A DNA stretch of 64,000 bases. Source: Dasypus novemcinctus. Taxonomy: Eukaryota; Chordata; Mammalia; Cingulata; Dasypodidae. Made by a program: the position numbers and the translations under genes. Location of the stretch: positions 109,857,263 to 109,921,262 of the forward strand of contig NC_080677.1 of the NCBI RefSeq assembly GCF_030445035.2. The letters are read 5' to 3'. Below, in pieces: positions 9,640 through 20,339 of this stretch. Below the pieces are notes generated by a model. It was not told the origin of the DNA and made no database searches. It saw nothing but the letters and a program-made list of their open reading frames with translations. The stretch's first letter is position 1. Each line of letters starts with the position of its first letter.

Positions 9640-11170
9640 TTTATTCATTATTGAGTGTCTGCTCTGTGCCAGGGAGTGTCCTAGGCATTGGGAATGCAAA
9701 AATGAATAATATGCAGCCCCTGCTCTGAAGGACCTTATAGTATAATGAGAAGACAGATGACTACACAGTTGATCACACAATAATGAAATGATATCCACAG
9801 GGGAACTAACAGGAGAGGGACCTAATCCTGACTGGACATAATCAGGGTCCCTAACCAGTGAAGATCAGTTTTGAGCTGAGCTCTGGAGGATAAGTAGAAG
9901 TAAGCAAGGCAAGTGGGCAGGTGGGCAGGTTAGAAGGAAAGGCTTTCCAGGTAAAGAGAGCACTATGTGTAAAGGTCTGGAGGTAAAGAAAATAAGTAAA
10001 CTAACAAGTCAAGGTAACTTTTATGGCCAGAGAGAATAATTGAGAGTGAAGGACAGAAACCAACAGGTAGATTCTCAATAAATACATTAAAGGAATGCAT
10101 AGCAGAGTCCTGAAGCATATGCCAGAAAGATTAGCATGGTCTTGTATTGTGAAAGTTTTTGTGTGCCTTCCTAAGAAGTTCTTATTTTATCCTAAGGCCA
10201 AAAGGTAGCCATTGATGGATTTTAAGGAGCATAGTGAAATAACCGAATGTCCAGTATAGAAGGTTCACTCTGGTTTGGAGAATTTATTAGTTTGAGTAAC
10301 ACCATAAGTGGGAAGGTTGTTTTAGCATTATAGAATAGAAATAACGACCATCTATACTAAGGCAGCAAGAACGGAAATGGAGAGAAGGAAGGATTCAAGA
10401 AGCATCAAGTATAGAGTAGAACCAAATGAATTATTATATGTGCAAATGAAGGAATAGGAGGAGATTTATGGTTTAGGTGAATGGGATGATGGTGGTGCCA
10501 TTCACCAAAATGGCTTCAGGAGGAAGAGCAGGTAGAGAGGGCAGATAATTCGTTCAATTTCAAACATGTTGAGTTGAAGTGTCTGTGGGGTATCAAAGTG
10601 AAGCTACCTACTAGGTAACTGAACAAGGGGGATCTAAAACTGAGGAAATAGGTCTGTGCTGGAGTCATCAGAATAAGTAATAGTTCATGAAAGTAGATGA
10701 AATCTCCAAGAGAAGGTGTAGAAAAAGAAAAGAAGAGGATCTAGCATGGAACCCTATGAAAATGCCAACATTTAAAAGGTGGGGAAAGAAAGAAAAAAGA
10801 GAACCTCTAGAGAGGTAGGAAGATCAGGAACAAGCAGTTTGAGAGAAGCTGAGGGAGGAAATTACCAACAGTATTAAATGCTAGAAAGGTGTCAAGAAAA
10901 ATAAGGATGGAAAAGTGCCCTTTGGATTTAACAACAAGGAGGTCATTGGTTTTGGGGTAAGAAAGAATTTCTTTTACTAATGGAGATAGTAGCCAGATTA
11001 CAGTGGGTTCAAGAGTGGTTGAGAGCAGAGGAAGCAGGTAGAGCAAGTTCTTTTAGATTAGAAGGACTGATGGGCAAGAAAGGAAGGGAAAAGAAGGTAT
11101 TGGGAACATATTTGAACTCATGGTCTGTGAGCTGAAGGCTGTATTGGGAAAGAAGGAAATAAAGTAATTC
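9640..11170 (+). repeat. Long ancient mammalian repeat, about 1.5 kb, family not named
   Basis: It opens with gtctgctctgtgccaggg and has a long purine-rich body. The segment ctttggatttaacaacaagg with aggtcattgg (around 10920-10950) matches a second copy near 25755-25780 (ctttggatttgacagcatag). Other copies lie at 13340-13925, 25480-25900 and 48500-49330. It is an ancient interspersed family (an L1ME 3' region or L2-related element are possibilities). No coding frame survives. Confidence 0.6.
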
Positions 11171-11239
11171 AGAATTCTTGTTTCTTTCAGGCTTCTCCCA
11201 CGAACTAAATGATGTCACCATCTACCATTTACTTAAGCC

Positions 11240-12003
11240 AAAAAGCATGTAGACATACATGGTTCTTCTTTTTTCCCCTCACTTCTCACATCCAATCCAT
11301 GAGGAAATCAAGCCAAATCTAACTTTAAAACATTCCAGAATAAGTCTCTTTCTATCTTTACTGTTACCATCCTAATGCAAACCGCTATCATCTCCCTTCT
11401 GTGCCCAGAAAATAGCTTTCTAATAGATTTTCCTGCTTCCACTCTTGCCATATTCTCCACAGCACAATGACATAAATCATAAACCATAAAACATAGATCA
11501 TGTCACTTCCCTTCTGAGTATCTTTCTTTGGCTTCTAATTGCACTCAGAATAAAGTCCAGACTCCCTTCCTGGCCTACTAAACCCTATGTGACATTCCCA
11601 GACCACTTCTTCAACCTTGTCTCCAGCCACTCTCCCCCAAACTCCAGTCTCCTTAACCTTTATTCTCCTTCTCAAACACCTTGAACTTGTGCTTGTCTTA
11701 AATAAAGACTTTACACAAAATGTTTCCTCCACCTGAAATATTTTTAGTCAATCAGATCTCTTTTTAAATGTCACTTTCCCAAAGAGGCCTTTCCTACCAC
11801 CTCACTTAAATTGTCTTCTCTATTCACCCTCTCAACTATCCTGTTCATTTATTTTCAGGATAATGAAACTTGATTACCGAGATTTTATTACTATAAAATA
11901 TTTTATTGTATATAGTGAAAACCCATCTAAAATGCAAACTCTGGAGGTTTCCTGGCACATAGTAGGCACTTAATAGATGCTCACTGAGTATTTGTAGAAG
12001 GAA
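11240..12003 (+). repeat. LINE L2, 3' portion
   Basis: Contains the L2 landmarks in order: tcctgcttccactcttgcc; then cttctaattgcactcagaat with aaagtccagactcc; then ctttcccaaagaggcctttcc; and the terminal ctggcacatagtaggcactt with a decayed 'aatagatgctcactgag' end. Confidence 0.8.
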
Positions 12004-12124
12004 AAAGAGAGGAGCAACAGATTATTAAAAATTAGAAGCATTGAGAACCAGATCCTGGTATAGTTAAGAATGGGGAGTGCTGATGTTACTAGGCTTTTAA
12101 AATTTCAGAAGTTAAGAGAGTTAC

Positions 12125-12270
12125 TAGTTGTATGGCTGTGGTCATCCATCCACATTCTCTGAGCTTAACTTTGTGGTTAATAATAATACATCCCTCACAG
12201 GAATGTTAAGAAAATGAAATGAAATAATATAGGTGGAGGCATAGAGCAATCTTGTCACGCTAGTTTCAGG
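12125..12270 (+). repeat. MIR-type SINE fragment
   Basis: Diverged MIR core: ctctgagcttaactttgtgg, then ataatacatccctcacagg and an 'agaaaatgaaatgaaataatat' tail region. Confidence 0.5.
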
Positions 12271-12439
12271 AAATCTGGAGTTTGGTGAATCAATTCATAA
12301 CCTTTACATAGCTCTTCATGTGGACTCTCCTATAATGGTATTAGCCTTTGATGATTATATATTTATTATTAGGAAAAAACCTGACTAAATTGTGACTTTT
12401 AAGAAATACTAGGATATGCATCAGAACCTGGAAATTAGA

Positions 12440-13260
12440 TTATTTAAGAAGTCAAAGCACTCCTACAAATCAATAAGAAAAACATCAAAACACTCTGTAA
12501 AATTTGGCAAAGGGGATAACAAATTGCAGTTAAGGAAATACAAATGGATTTTTTTTTTCAGGGATTGAACCCAGGACCTCATACATGAGAAGGAGGTGCT
12601 CAACCACTGAGCTACATCCACTCCCCAATGAGAGTTGGTTTGTTTATTTGTTTTTAGGAGGTACAAGGGATCAAACTTGGGACCTCGTACATTGGAAGCA
12701 GGCATTCAACCATTTGAGCTATATCTGCTTCCCCAAATGGATGTTAAACATGTAAAAATTCTCACCCTTTCTCTTAACAAGCAAATTATAACTACTGTGA
12801 AATATATTTTTTACATATTAGATAGATAAAAATAAAAAAAGTTTAACCATATACTTGGTTGGCCAGAGTGGGAAGCAGGCATTTTCTTACACTGTCAAAG
12901 GCAGTGAAAGTTGGTACAACCTCTGTGGAAAGGAGTCTGACAATATTTACCAAAATTTTAAATGTGTAAAGCCTTTGATCTAGCAATACTGCTTCTATAT
13001 ATTTATCCAATAGATATACTCACATGCATATCAAAGGATGCCTCTTCTATGATCTTCACTGAAGGATTGTTTAAAGTAGCTAAAAACTAAAAACAGTCTA
13101 TATCTCCATAAATAGAGATGCAGTTAAATAAATTTTGGTATAGTTACACAATTGAATAGTGGGCAGCTGTTAAAAAGAGTGAGGCAGTTTTAGGTATACT
13201 GATATGAGAAGATTTACACAATACATTACTAAGTAAAAAAAATAAAGAAGAAGGACGTGT
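12440..13260 (+). repeat. LINE-1 (L1M-type) 3' portion, split by a DAS dimer
   Basis: The left part has tcctacaaatcaataagaaa and ggaaatacaaatgg. The right part has ttaggtacaacc-type L1 sequence (tggtacaacctctgtggaaa), gcctttgatctagcaatact and tttatccaatagatatactc. These are standard L1M ORF2-end/3'UTR landmarks in the right order. The DAS dimer at 12550-12733 interrupts it. Confidence 0.8.
12550..12733 (-). mobile_element. DAS SINE, short head-to-tail dimer
   Basis: Two tRNA-derived monomers in the same (reverse) orientation. Each contains a B-box complement (attgaaccc / atcaaactt) and an A-box complement (actgagctacatccactc / tttgagctatatctgctt). A perfect 9-bp target-site duplication, caaatggat, lies at 12541-12549 and 12734-12742, so the dimer moved as one unit. 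It is inserted in an L1. Confidence 0.85.
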
Positions 13261-13339
13261 ATTTTGCTATCATTGTGTTTCCTTTTAAAGGCTACTTTTT
13301 TGTCTGAAAAACATTATCATTAAGAAGATAAAATAGAGC

Positions 13340-13925
13340 AGGGCAAGAGGAGATGTGGAGAGACCAGTTAGGAGGGTATTTCAGCAAGTCAGGCTAACAA
13401 TGATGGTTGCCTGGACTAGGGTGATGTCGGTGAACATGAAAGAAATGATCCAAATCAAGAGTTATTTTAAAGACCTTGACAAGTGAATGGACACTGTGGG
13501 TTAGGAAGAGGGAGGTAGTGCAACAGTTGACTAGAGATTTCTGCCACAATCAGATTATGAGCGAGAGGTCCATTACTGAGATGGAGAAAACTGAGACAGA
13601 ACAGAATTGCAGGAAAAGTCAAAAGTTCTAAATGGAGATGGCCAGTGAGGACTTGTATATATGGGTCTGAAGCTCCAAATCTAAATTTATAAATTTGGAA
13701 GAAGAAACGATTGCTTATGGAGGGTGGAAAGAATTAAAAGAAAAGCAAGCCCAAGACTAAACTCCAGCCATTTACAGATTAGATAGCAAAGGAAGAGGTA
13801 GCAGTAGAGAGCAACCAGAGAAATAAAACTAGGAGGCTATGGTGCTAAGGAAAACAAGGGAAAAGTACATTAAGGAGGAACAATTCATGTTCAATGCTGC
13901 TAAGAGGTCAAGTAAAATCATTATA
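13340..13925 (+). repeat. Long ancient mammalian repeat (same family as 9640-11170)
   Basis: Segments gagaccagttaggagggtat and ctggactagggtgatgtcgg, and an end with caatgctgctaagaggtcaa, follow the order seen in the other copies of the family. No intact frame. Confidence 0.5.
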
Positions 13926-14050
13926 GCTTGTTTCCTTCATGAACTCTCAGTTCCTTGAGAGTAGGGATTCTTTTATTTTTGCATTCCCACTACTTGCCTT
14001 GTGCCTCACACATAATACATGATCAGTAAACTTTAGTTAAATTGAAGAGA
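13925..14050 (+). repeat. LINE L2 3' end
   Basis: Reads ttgagagtagggattctttt, then cattcccactacttgccttg, then cataatacatgatcagtaaa: the diverged terminal segment of L2. Confidence 0.6.
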
Positions 14051-14299
14051 GAGACAGAAATACAATAGAATTTGTCCTTGAATCTTAAAAAGTAAAATAA
14101 AACAGATTCCCTTGAACTTTACTGCAAACCAAACAATTTTAGGACAAATAAGGAGATTCTGCTCCCTTATTCTACTCTTGAGCTAATACACTGAAGCTCT
14201 CACAGAACCATGTAGTTGCAATAAGTGCCATCCCAAGACATTTGATAAGTAATATTCACCTGTGTATGATTATTCTGAGTCATTTTTATTTTTATTTAG

Positions 14300-14735
14300 G
14301 TACTGGATGATGACAAAAAGAGCAGTTTGCTTTTCCTGGTCTATCTGGTTCAATCAGCCCACCCTGAGTCAGTTGATGGAGTCTGGAAAATCCATTTCGG
14401 TGGCACTAAATCTCCATAATGTAGTGTGACCGTTCGTAAGGAATGCCCAGCCCCAATTTCCCATCAGAGGGAAAGATGACTTTTGGCAGGAAGAGATTCA
14501 TAACCTCTTAGAGAAACTACCACCAGCTTCTCAGTGTTGTTTCTGCAGAAAGATGCTGCTGCTGTCAGGAGAGACAGTAGAGAACATCAAAGAAGAGGTT
14601 TTAACTTTGTTCTGAGAACATGGAAACATGTCAGCTTAAATTCTAACCTGCATAGCAAAAGAGATGTGATGCCCTTTTGGCTCAGTAACCTTTAATTAGA
14701 AACAAAAATAAATAGATGTAGTTTAAATAATAGTT
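14300..14735 (+). other. Candidate terminal exon of the rightward transcript
   Basis: A T-rich tract ending tttatttag (AG at 14298-14299) is a usable 3' splice site. The sequence that follows is single-copy. If joined to the exon ending 7034, the terminal ATG of that exon reads on in frame for 41 codons in all (start Met-Val-Leu-Asp-Asp-Asp-Lys-Lys) and stops at TAA 14417-14419. The peptide has a hydrophobic patch (Leu-Leu-Phe-Leu-Val-Tyr-Leu-Val). AATAAA lies at 14707-14712, with a TG-rich element about 40 bp downstream. All four signals are weak alone. The alternative is chance. Confidence 0.3.
14707..14712 (+). terminator. Candidate polyadenylation signal AATAAA
   Basis: A perfect hexamer followed by ggcatggtgtatt about 40 bp downstream. 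It would end the candidate exon starting 14300. AATAAA is frequent by chance in AT-rich DNA. Confidence 0.3.
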
Positions 14736-14770
14736 TAAATGTTAAGGCATGGTGTATTATTTATTTAGAC

Positions 14771-15075
14771 CAGAGGTCGGCAAACGTTTTCTGTTAAGGG
14801 CAAGATAAGGAATATTTTAGACTTTGTAGGCCAAAGAGTCTCTGTCGCAGCTTCTCAACTATGCCACTGTAGCACAAAAGCAGCCACAGGCAAATACATA
14901 CACAGATAAGCGTGACTGTTCCAATAAAACTTTATTTATTGACACTGAAATTTGTATTTGATATAATTTTCACGCGTCACAAAATATCGTTCTTCTTCCA
15001 ACCATTTAAAAATGTGAAAGCCTTTCCTAGCTCACTGTCGATACAAAAACTGGGTTGGCTGAATTTGGCAACCCA
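14771..15075 (+). mobile_element. hAT-Charlie-type non-autonomous DNA transposon
   Basis: Starts cagaggtcggcaaacg, followed by tattttagactttgtaggcc, gtctctgtcgcagcttctca and caataaaactttatttattg. This is the order of a very common mammalian hAT-Charlie MITE. The right terminal repeat is decayed (tttggcaaccca near 15068). Confidence 0.75.
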
Positions 15076-15680
15076 TGATATAAATAAACCTGAAGATCTT
15101 GTTACAAGAAAGAGTTTCAGATTTGGACTTCCGAAGGAAATAATCTGTTTCATATATACACTTTTGTTGTTATTTTAACTTCTCACATTTTTTGAACATG
15201 TATTTGACTTATTTGGAAATAAAATATGTCTCACCAATTCAGTATTCATTTAAACAATTTGTTCTTTCTCTTCCTTGTAATGTATATGTGTGTGAATGTA
15301 GTATTTTTATAGAGCAAACTAAAGAATTCTTGCCACTTGACTTTCTAAATGTCCAAACTGAGAGAAGACATGGTAGTTCTAATCACATTTTAATTGGATT
15401 AATTCATTCAAAAAGTACTTATGAATCATCTACTTCTTACATAGTCCAGTACAGGGTATTACAGATTTATGGTCCTTGCTGTGGAGGAGTTGTATTTTTT
15501 ATCTAGTTAGAGATAAAGAGTTTTAAAAAATGAAAAATGATGCTGAGTAGAGAGAGAGATACAGATAAGTGAAAAACATAGTGGCTGATAAAGTGCCAGG
15601 GAGAATTGTTTGAATATATCTCAGTATGATATAGTAATTTAAAGCAACAGATAGGTAGTCAGAAGAAATTGTTTAAATCT
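15075..15680. other. AT-rich DNA with a weak ancient repeat
   Basis: No gene. From about 15395 to 15610 a diverged copy of the opening part of the long ancient repeat is recognisable (aattcattcaaaaagtactt ... tccttgctgtggaggagttg). Confidence 0.35.
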
Positions 15681-15684
15681 CATC

Positions 15685-15850
15685 TCCTTTGCATCAGAGC
15701 TGTGTGATCTTGGCCTGATTACATAAACCATATAAACTTCAGTTCCCTCTTTTAGGAGGTTGTGGGAATTCAAATAAAATAGTGTATGTAAATCAGCTAG
15801 CATGGTACCTGGCACATGGTGAGCAGACAGTAAATGGTAGCTGTTGTATT
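15685..15850 (+). repeat. MIR-type SINE fragment
   Basis: tgtgatcttggcctgattac, then cttcagttccctcttttagg, then gcatggtacctggcacatgg: diverged MIR in the forward orientation. Confidence 0.65.
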
Positions 15851-16152
15851 ATGACAATATAAAAGTATCTAACTTGTTCAGAAGAAGCACCCAATCAGAG
15901 ACAATGCAGAGTAAGCTTGTTAAGTTGAGATGATATGTACATGTATGGAAATCCACAAACCTGAGGCTGGATGCTTGGTAGAAAACATCTGGGTGGAAAT
16001 AAAAGCAGAAGTGACAGGTCACAGGAGCATGTAATAAGGCATCTTACCATTTGTCTTGCCTTTTTCTTCCCAAGAAACTAGCTGCTTGTTTGCCTAAGGA
16101 GCTCCACCTATAGGTCTTGTCTCCCAGCCTTACCTGTACTTACCTGTGCTTA
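15850..16152. other. Single-copy DNA, nothing recognised
   Basis: No gene, repeat or regulatory motif that I can support. Confidence 0.3.
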
Positions 16153-16161
16153 TATATTTTT

Positions 16162-16588
16162 GAAGATTTATTTTTTTATCTCTAGCCACCCCCCACCACC
16201 CCCCACCCCCCCCTGCATTGTCTGCTCTCTTGTGTCCATTTGCTGTGTGTTCTTCTGTGTCCGCTTGCATTCTCAGCAGCACCGGGAATCTGTGTCTTTT
16301 TTTTTTTTTTGCATCATCTTGCTGCATCAGCTCTCTGTGTGTGCAGCGCCACTCTGGGCAGACTGTGCTTTTTTTGCATGGGGTAGCTCTCCTTGCGGGG
16401 CATACTCCTTGCATGTGGGGCTCCCCTACGCAGGGGACACCTCTGCATGACACAGCACTCCTTGTGCACATCAGCACTGCACATGGGCCAGCTCACCACA
16501 TAGGCCAGGAGGCCCTGGGTTCGAACCCTGGATCTCCTATATGGTAGGTGGATGCTCTATCAGTTGAGTCACATCTGCTTCCCTCCTC
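16162..16588 (-). mobile_element. DAS SINE, long form
   Basis: Reverse orientation. The tRNA-like head is at the right end (ggttcgaaccctgg B-box region, tgagtcacatctgcttccc). The GC-rich body has gcactccttg modules, and a T-rich/C-rich tail complement lies at the left. The flanks tatattttt at 16153-16161 and 16589-16597 form a 9-bp target-site duplication. Confidence 0.85.
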
Positions 16589-16639
16589 TATATTTTTTAT
16601 TCTCCAGGTTAATTCTGTACTTCCTTCAACAATTACCCA

Positions 16640-16790
16640 TGAACTATGGATTCATTCACTCATTCATTTATTCAACAAATATTTCTATATACCAGGCACC
16701 ATGCCAGGGGCACTGGGTTCAAGAAAGGACATGACCCAGTCCTTGCCTGAAAGAAGTCTACAGTCCATCCTGATGTGCTAATCTCACTGG
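16640..16790 (+). repeat. Start of the long ancient repeat / L2-type segment
   Basis: cattcactcattcatttatt, then ccaggcaccatgccaggggc, then gacccagtccttgcctgaaa: a common ancient mammalian repeat segment. Confidence 0.5.
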
Positions 16791-17481
16791 GGCTTCTCTA
16801 ATCGATCAATGTTCCTTTCCAAATGTGGTTCCCAGAACTCGACCCTCTATTCCCAAGTGGTTTGACAAGCACAGAGTTCAGAAGAGCTAGTACTTCATGA
16901 TATGGACATGTTATCGTTAGGAAGTGCTGATGTTACTAATAGAGGAAATATGAAAGGGGGAATGTGGGGTGTGGGGTGGGTGTGAATGGGTGCGCAGAAT
17001 GTAAGACGATGTTTTTGTTAAAATTTTTGGAAGGCTGTCAAAAAAGTGAGTTCTTACTGGGGAGAGATTGTGTCCTCATTGTCGGCTCCAACATCTTGCT
17101 TCCTTCTAGTCAGGTTGGTTGTGCGCCTTGGACCAGTAGAGTCCTCTTATTATGCCTTCCTGCCCCTCTTTTTGCCCAGATCTTGACTTCTACCTTGATT
17201 TCAACACCTTCAGTCTCTGGTCCTTCTACCTTGTTTCCCAAACTTCTTATAAATTTAGGACCCTGTCCTGAACCCTGGCTGACTTTACCATGGCTCTGAG
17301 GTCTGGTTTTGCTTTACTCTGATCGGTCCCCTTCCCCAGAGAGCTATATTCTGTTGCCCACACCCAGGCTGTGATCTCCTTAAATCATGGCACATATGGC
17401 ATCTTACCCTGAATGGATACCTGCTGCTGGAGTCAGATTGGACTGCTTAGTACTGAAAGCTTCATGAGCTTCAACTTGCTA

Positions 17482-17523
17482 CTAGGGTCACAAACTAGGG
17501 AAAATCACTGCAAATAGAACAAG
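17482..17523 (+). repeat. Direct repeat, copy 1
   Basis: Begins ctagggtcacaaac and ends caaatagaacaag. It is almost identical to 19230-19272, with one substitution and one extra A. Confidence 0.8.
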
Positions 17524-19229
17524 TCTTGTGAAGCCCAGCTGCCCTAATCCAGGCCGGCTTCTGTATTCACAGCCCATGCCCTGGGAAGTACCCCTATCCC
17601 CAGTCTTGCTCACTGCCTCTTTCTCCTGACCCTGTTGTCATCTAGTTCTAGCAAGGCAAGTGATCCTGTTACAGCAACATCGATAATGCTTTCCTGCTAC
17701 CAAGAACACAGTGTAGGGGTATGGGAGAACTTCAACTTACTTGACATTTACTAACAATCTCATTCTGCTGAAAATAGAGTCAAATAAAGTTGCATGACTT
17801 AGATTTAAATTCATTGCTTATTGAAGAGGTACTAGTCTATCCTTAATTCCGATCAACTAAGAAGAATGTGTTGATGAAGAGGAAGTGACAGACAACTTAA
17901 AATAAGTGGCCATGGTATCCTTGAATTGTGAAAGCCCAAGAAGGCAATTCTGCACTGCTAATCTGACACAAAGAAGAAGAGAGCAAGTTAAGAAAAAATA
18001 TAGGCATGAGATTCTGACCAGGAACTAGGAAATTATAGCTCAAAGGGAATAAATGATCTTGAAATTTAAATTCTAATAAAATCAGTGATTTCAATTAAGA
18101 AAAAGAAAGTACCTAAAAAGATCAAGATGACTGATAAATGTTCAGATAAGCTTGGATTTTTTAAAAAGATGTGTAGAAAAGATAGCAATGGGGGTACATA
18201 ACAAGGCCTCATTTAAAAAGGTGTGGACATGTCAGAATAATGCCAGAAGGGCTAAAGTCCAGAGATAACTGGTTCCTGGGAGAGTATTACAGATAAATAG
18301 TTTTTTGTTTGCTTTTTGCTTACTTTTGTAGCAAGACTAATAACAAAGAAGCTATTGAATGGAACAGATTGTCTAATATTTCACACAATGGGAAAACATA
18401 ATCATTCAACTATAGTATTTCCTGGATTCTACGCACATGTTGTGTTTTTTTGCATCTTTAATATTTCTAAAATCAGAATATATCTTCAATAGATGTGTTT
18501 AATGTGGTAATATTTTGGGGAGGGGGCTCTAAATCAGTCCTCAAATGGTGGTGCCTTATATAATGACCTGATCTTAGATTGAAGAAATATGGAATTTTGT
18601 TCATTTAGCTCTGCCAATATCAATTGCACTCGGCCAACAAGAGATCCACCTGTGTCCTGAGAATGGCGGTGCTGCCAGGAACCACCAAAAGGGAGAAAAG
18701 AGTCAGAAAACAGTTTGGAGGGCACTTTCAGAAGCACGTTGCTCTTGGGGAGGGCAGAGAAGAGTGGATGTGCACTACTGAAGAGTAGAAGAGAAGCAAG
18801 TACTAGAGACAGGGTTGAAGCAAAAATGGAGATAAAGAAAGGGGAAAAATAAAGGAGTGAAAAGAGACCCTTTCCACCCCACAGAAGCCAAGTCTTGTAC
18901 ATGTGTGCCTCAGAGGAGGGTAGGGTGAGGAGAGGTGATGGGTGTGGAAAGGACCAGGCATGGCCAAGGTTCAGGAAGGGATAAAGGAACTACCTTGAAT
19001 ATACTCAGGACCAGCGTCTAATGTGGGGTCAGGTGGACAGTGACTGGCCCCTAGTGGGATGTTTGGAGCTGATTCTGGCACATGTTATGTGTGTATACTG
19101 TGTCCTGCCTCTTCTGAATCATTGTTGTGACAGACTTAAAGTTCTGGTGCTCCAAGGTCCAACTTAAGTAGCTCTGGTTAACCACATGAAGGGCTCCTCA
19201 GTGAAGGTCTTTAGATCAGGATGTAGGTT

Positions 19230-19272
19230 CTAGGGTCACAAACCAGGGAAAATCACTGCAAAATAGAACAAG
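19230..19272 (+). repeat. Direct repeat, copy 2
   Basis: Same 43-nt segment as 17482-17523 in the same orientation, 1.75 kb further right. The flanks on both sides are unrelated. Confidence 0.8.
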
Positions 19273-19639
19273 CAAGGGTCTGAGTTTAGGGGAAAAAAGA
19301 CAAGGAATGGTCCATTTAAGTAACCAGAGAATACAGTAACCAGAAGTCAGAAATTTTACCACAATAAATTCAGGAGAAAGTTGGAACTGTGATCTTTTTC
19401 TTTTGGGTCCTTGGAGCCCATATTAAAGAAGGGATTCAAAGAACTGTAGGTCACCTGGCCATGGAGGAAACTGTTCCAGCCATGGATGAGCAGACCTTTA
19501 GGTACTATGATGTGCCCCTGGGGTCCATAGGCAGTTTGAAAGTAAAGGGTTTAGCACCTAGGGAAGGGACCATGTCTTTTCATTATTTTAATCTAATCTA
19601 CCACACTATTAGTGGTAAAACAAATGAATTTTCAAATGG

Positions 19640-19795
19640 CAGAGACTTGTTATTTTCTATTGAAAGTAATAATCTCAATACGGAAAAAGAACACAGGGGT
19701 GGGGTATATGGGGTATATGGGAGTCCCTATATTTTTTATGTAACTTTTCTGTTGTCTAAACTTCTTTAAAAATAAAGTTAAAAAAAATAATCCTG
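19640..19795 (+). repeat. LINE-1 3' end fragment
   Basis: ggggtatatgggagtcccta, then cttctttaaaaataaagtta and an A-rich tail: an L1 3' terminus. Confidence 0.55.
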
Positions 19796-19859
19796 ATACT
19801 TGAAGATAAAGTCCTTGCCTTCGTTGCCTTCTCACATGCATTTCCCCTTTTCCCAGCTG

Positions 19860-20300
19860 CCCCTCATTTCCATGGAGTTCTGCAAAAGCTTATTTCACCT
19901 TATCTCTAGTGGGTAGACAATGTATTCCAAGCTAAGCCAACCAGTGAATTTCATCTCCTTGACCCCAGCCACTGACTGAGCTGTGGGGAGGTGACTTAAG
20001 TCAGTTCAATCAAAGAAAATGTCAGAACTTTTGCTGAGAATGCCTTCGGCAGTGAATTCAGAGGCATGTTACCCTGGGAGTTCCCAGCAGACATCTTGGG
20101 ACTGTGATGGTAGAGTCTACTGAGAATGGAGCCATCACCAAGGACTAGAGCAAAGATATGAGGAGGGAAACATTAGATCCTGGCCACATTGTGTGAGCCA
20201 CCTGACAAAACCTGGCCGGAAGCCTCCAAACTTTTCATTTATGGGAGCCAACAGATTCTATTTTTTTCCTAAGCCATTTTGAGTGAGATTTTCTGTTACT
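19860..20300 (+). repeat. Ancient mammalian repeat, family not assigned
   Basis: Segment order gtgacttaagtcagttcaat, cagacatcttgggactgtga, cctaagccattttgagtgag with a final gttacttaaaccgaaa. This resembles a widespread MER-class element whose consensus ends 'taagccagtttgagttgggtttctgtcacttgcaacc'. Confidence 0.45.
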
Positions 20301-20339
20301 TAAACCGAAACATCCTCTGTGATTCAAAAAGATGGAATA

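Larger units (their letters stand above)
16790..19640. other. Mostly single-copy DNA, about 2.85 kb
   Basis: No gene recognised. It contains a 42/43-nt direct repeat (17482-17523 and 19230-19272; see findings). The 18530-18900 stretch is purine-rich on the plus strand. A frame of about 125 codons beginning near 19389 has no recognisable domain and runs into repeat sequence, so it is not called. Confidence 0.4.

Noticed and set aside
12545..12740. tRNA gene, suggested by A- and B-box-like sequences (also at other DAS copies)
   Set aside because: No cloverleaf with a proper anticodon arm and acceptor stem. The boxes belong to the tRNA-derived SINE.
16130..16547. Open frames of about 100 codons on both strands
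   Set aside because: They lie entirely within the long DAS SINE.
19389..19769. 126-codon plus-strand frame
   Set aside because: No domain, no exon signals, and the C-terminal part is an L1 3' end.
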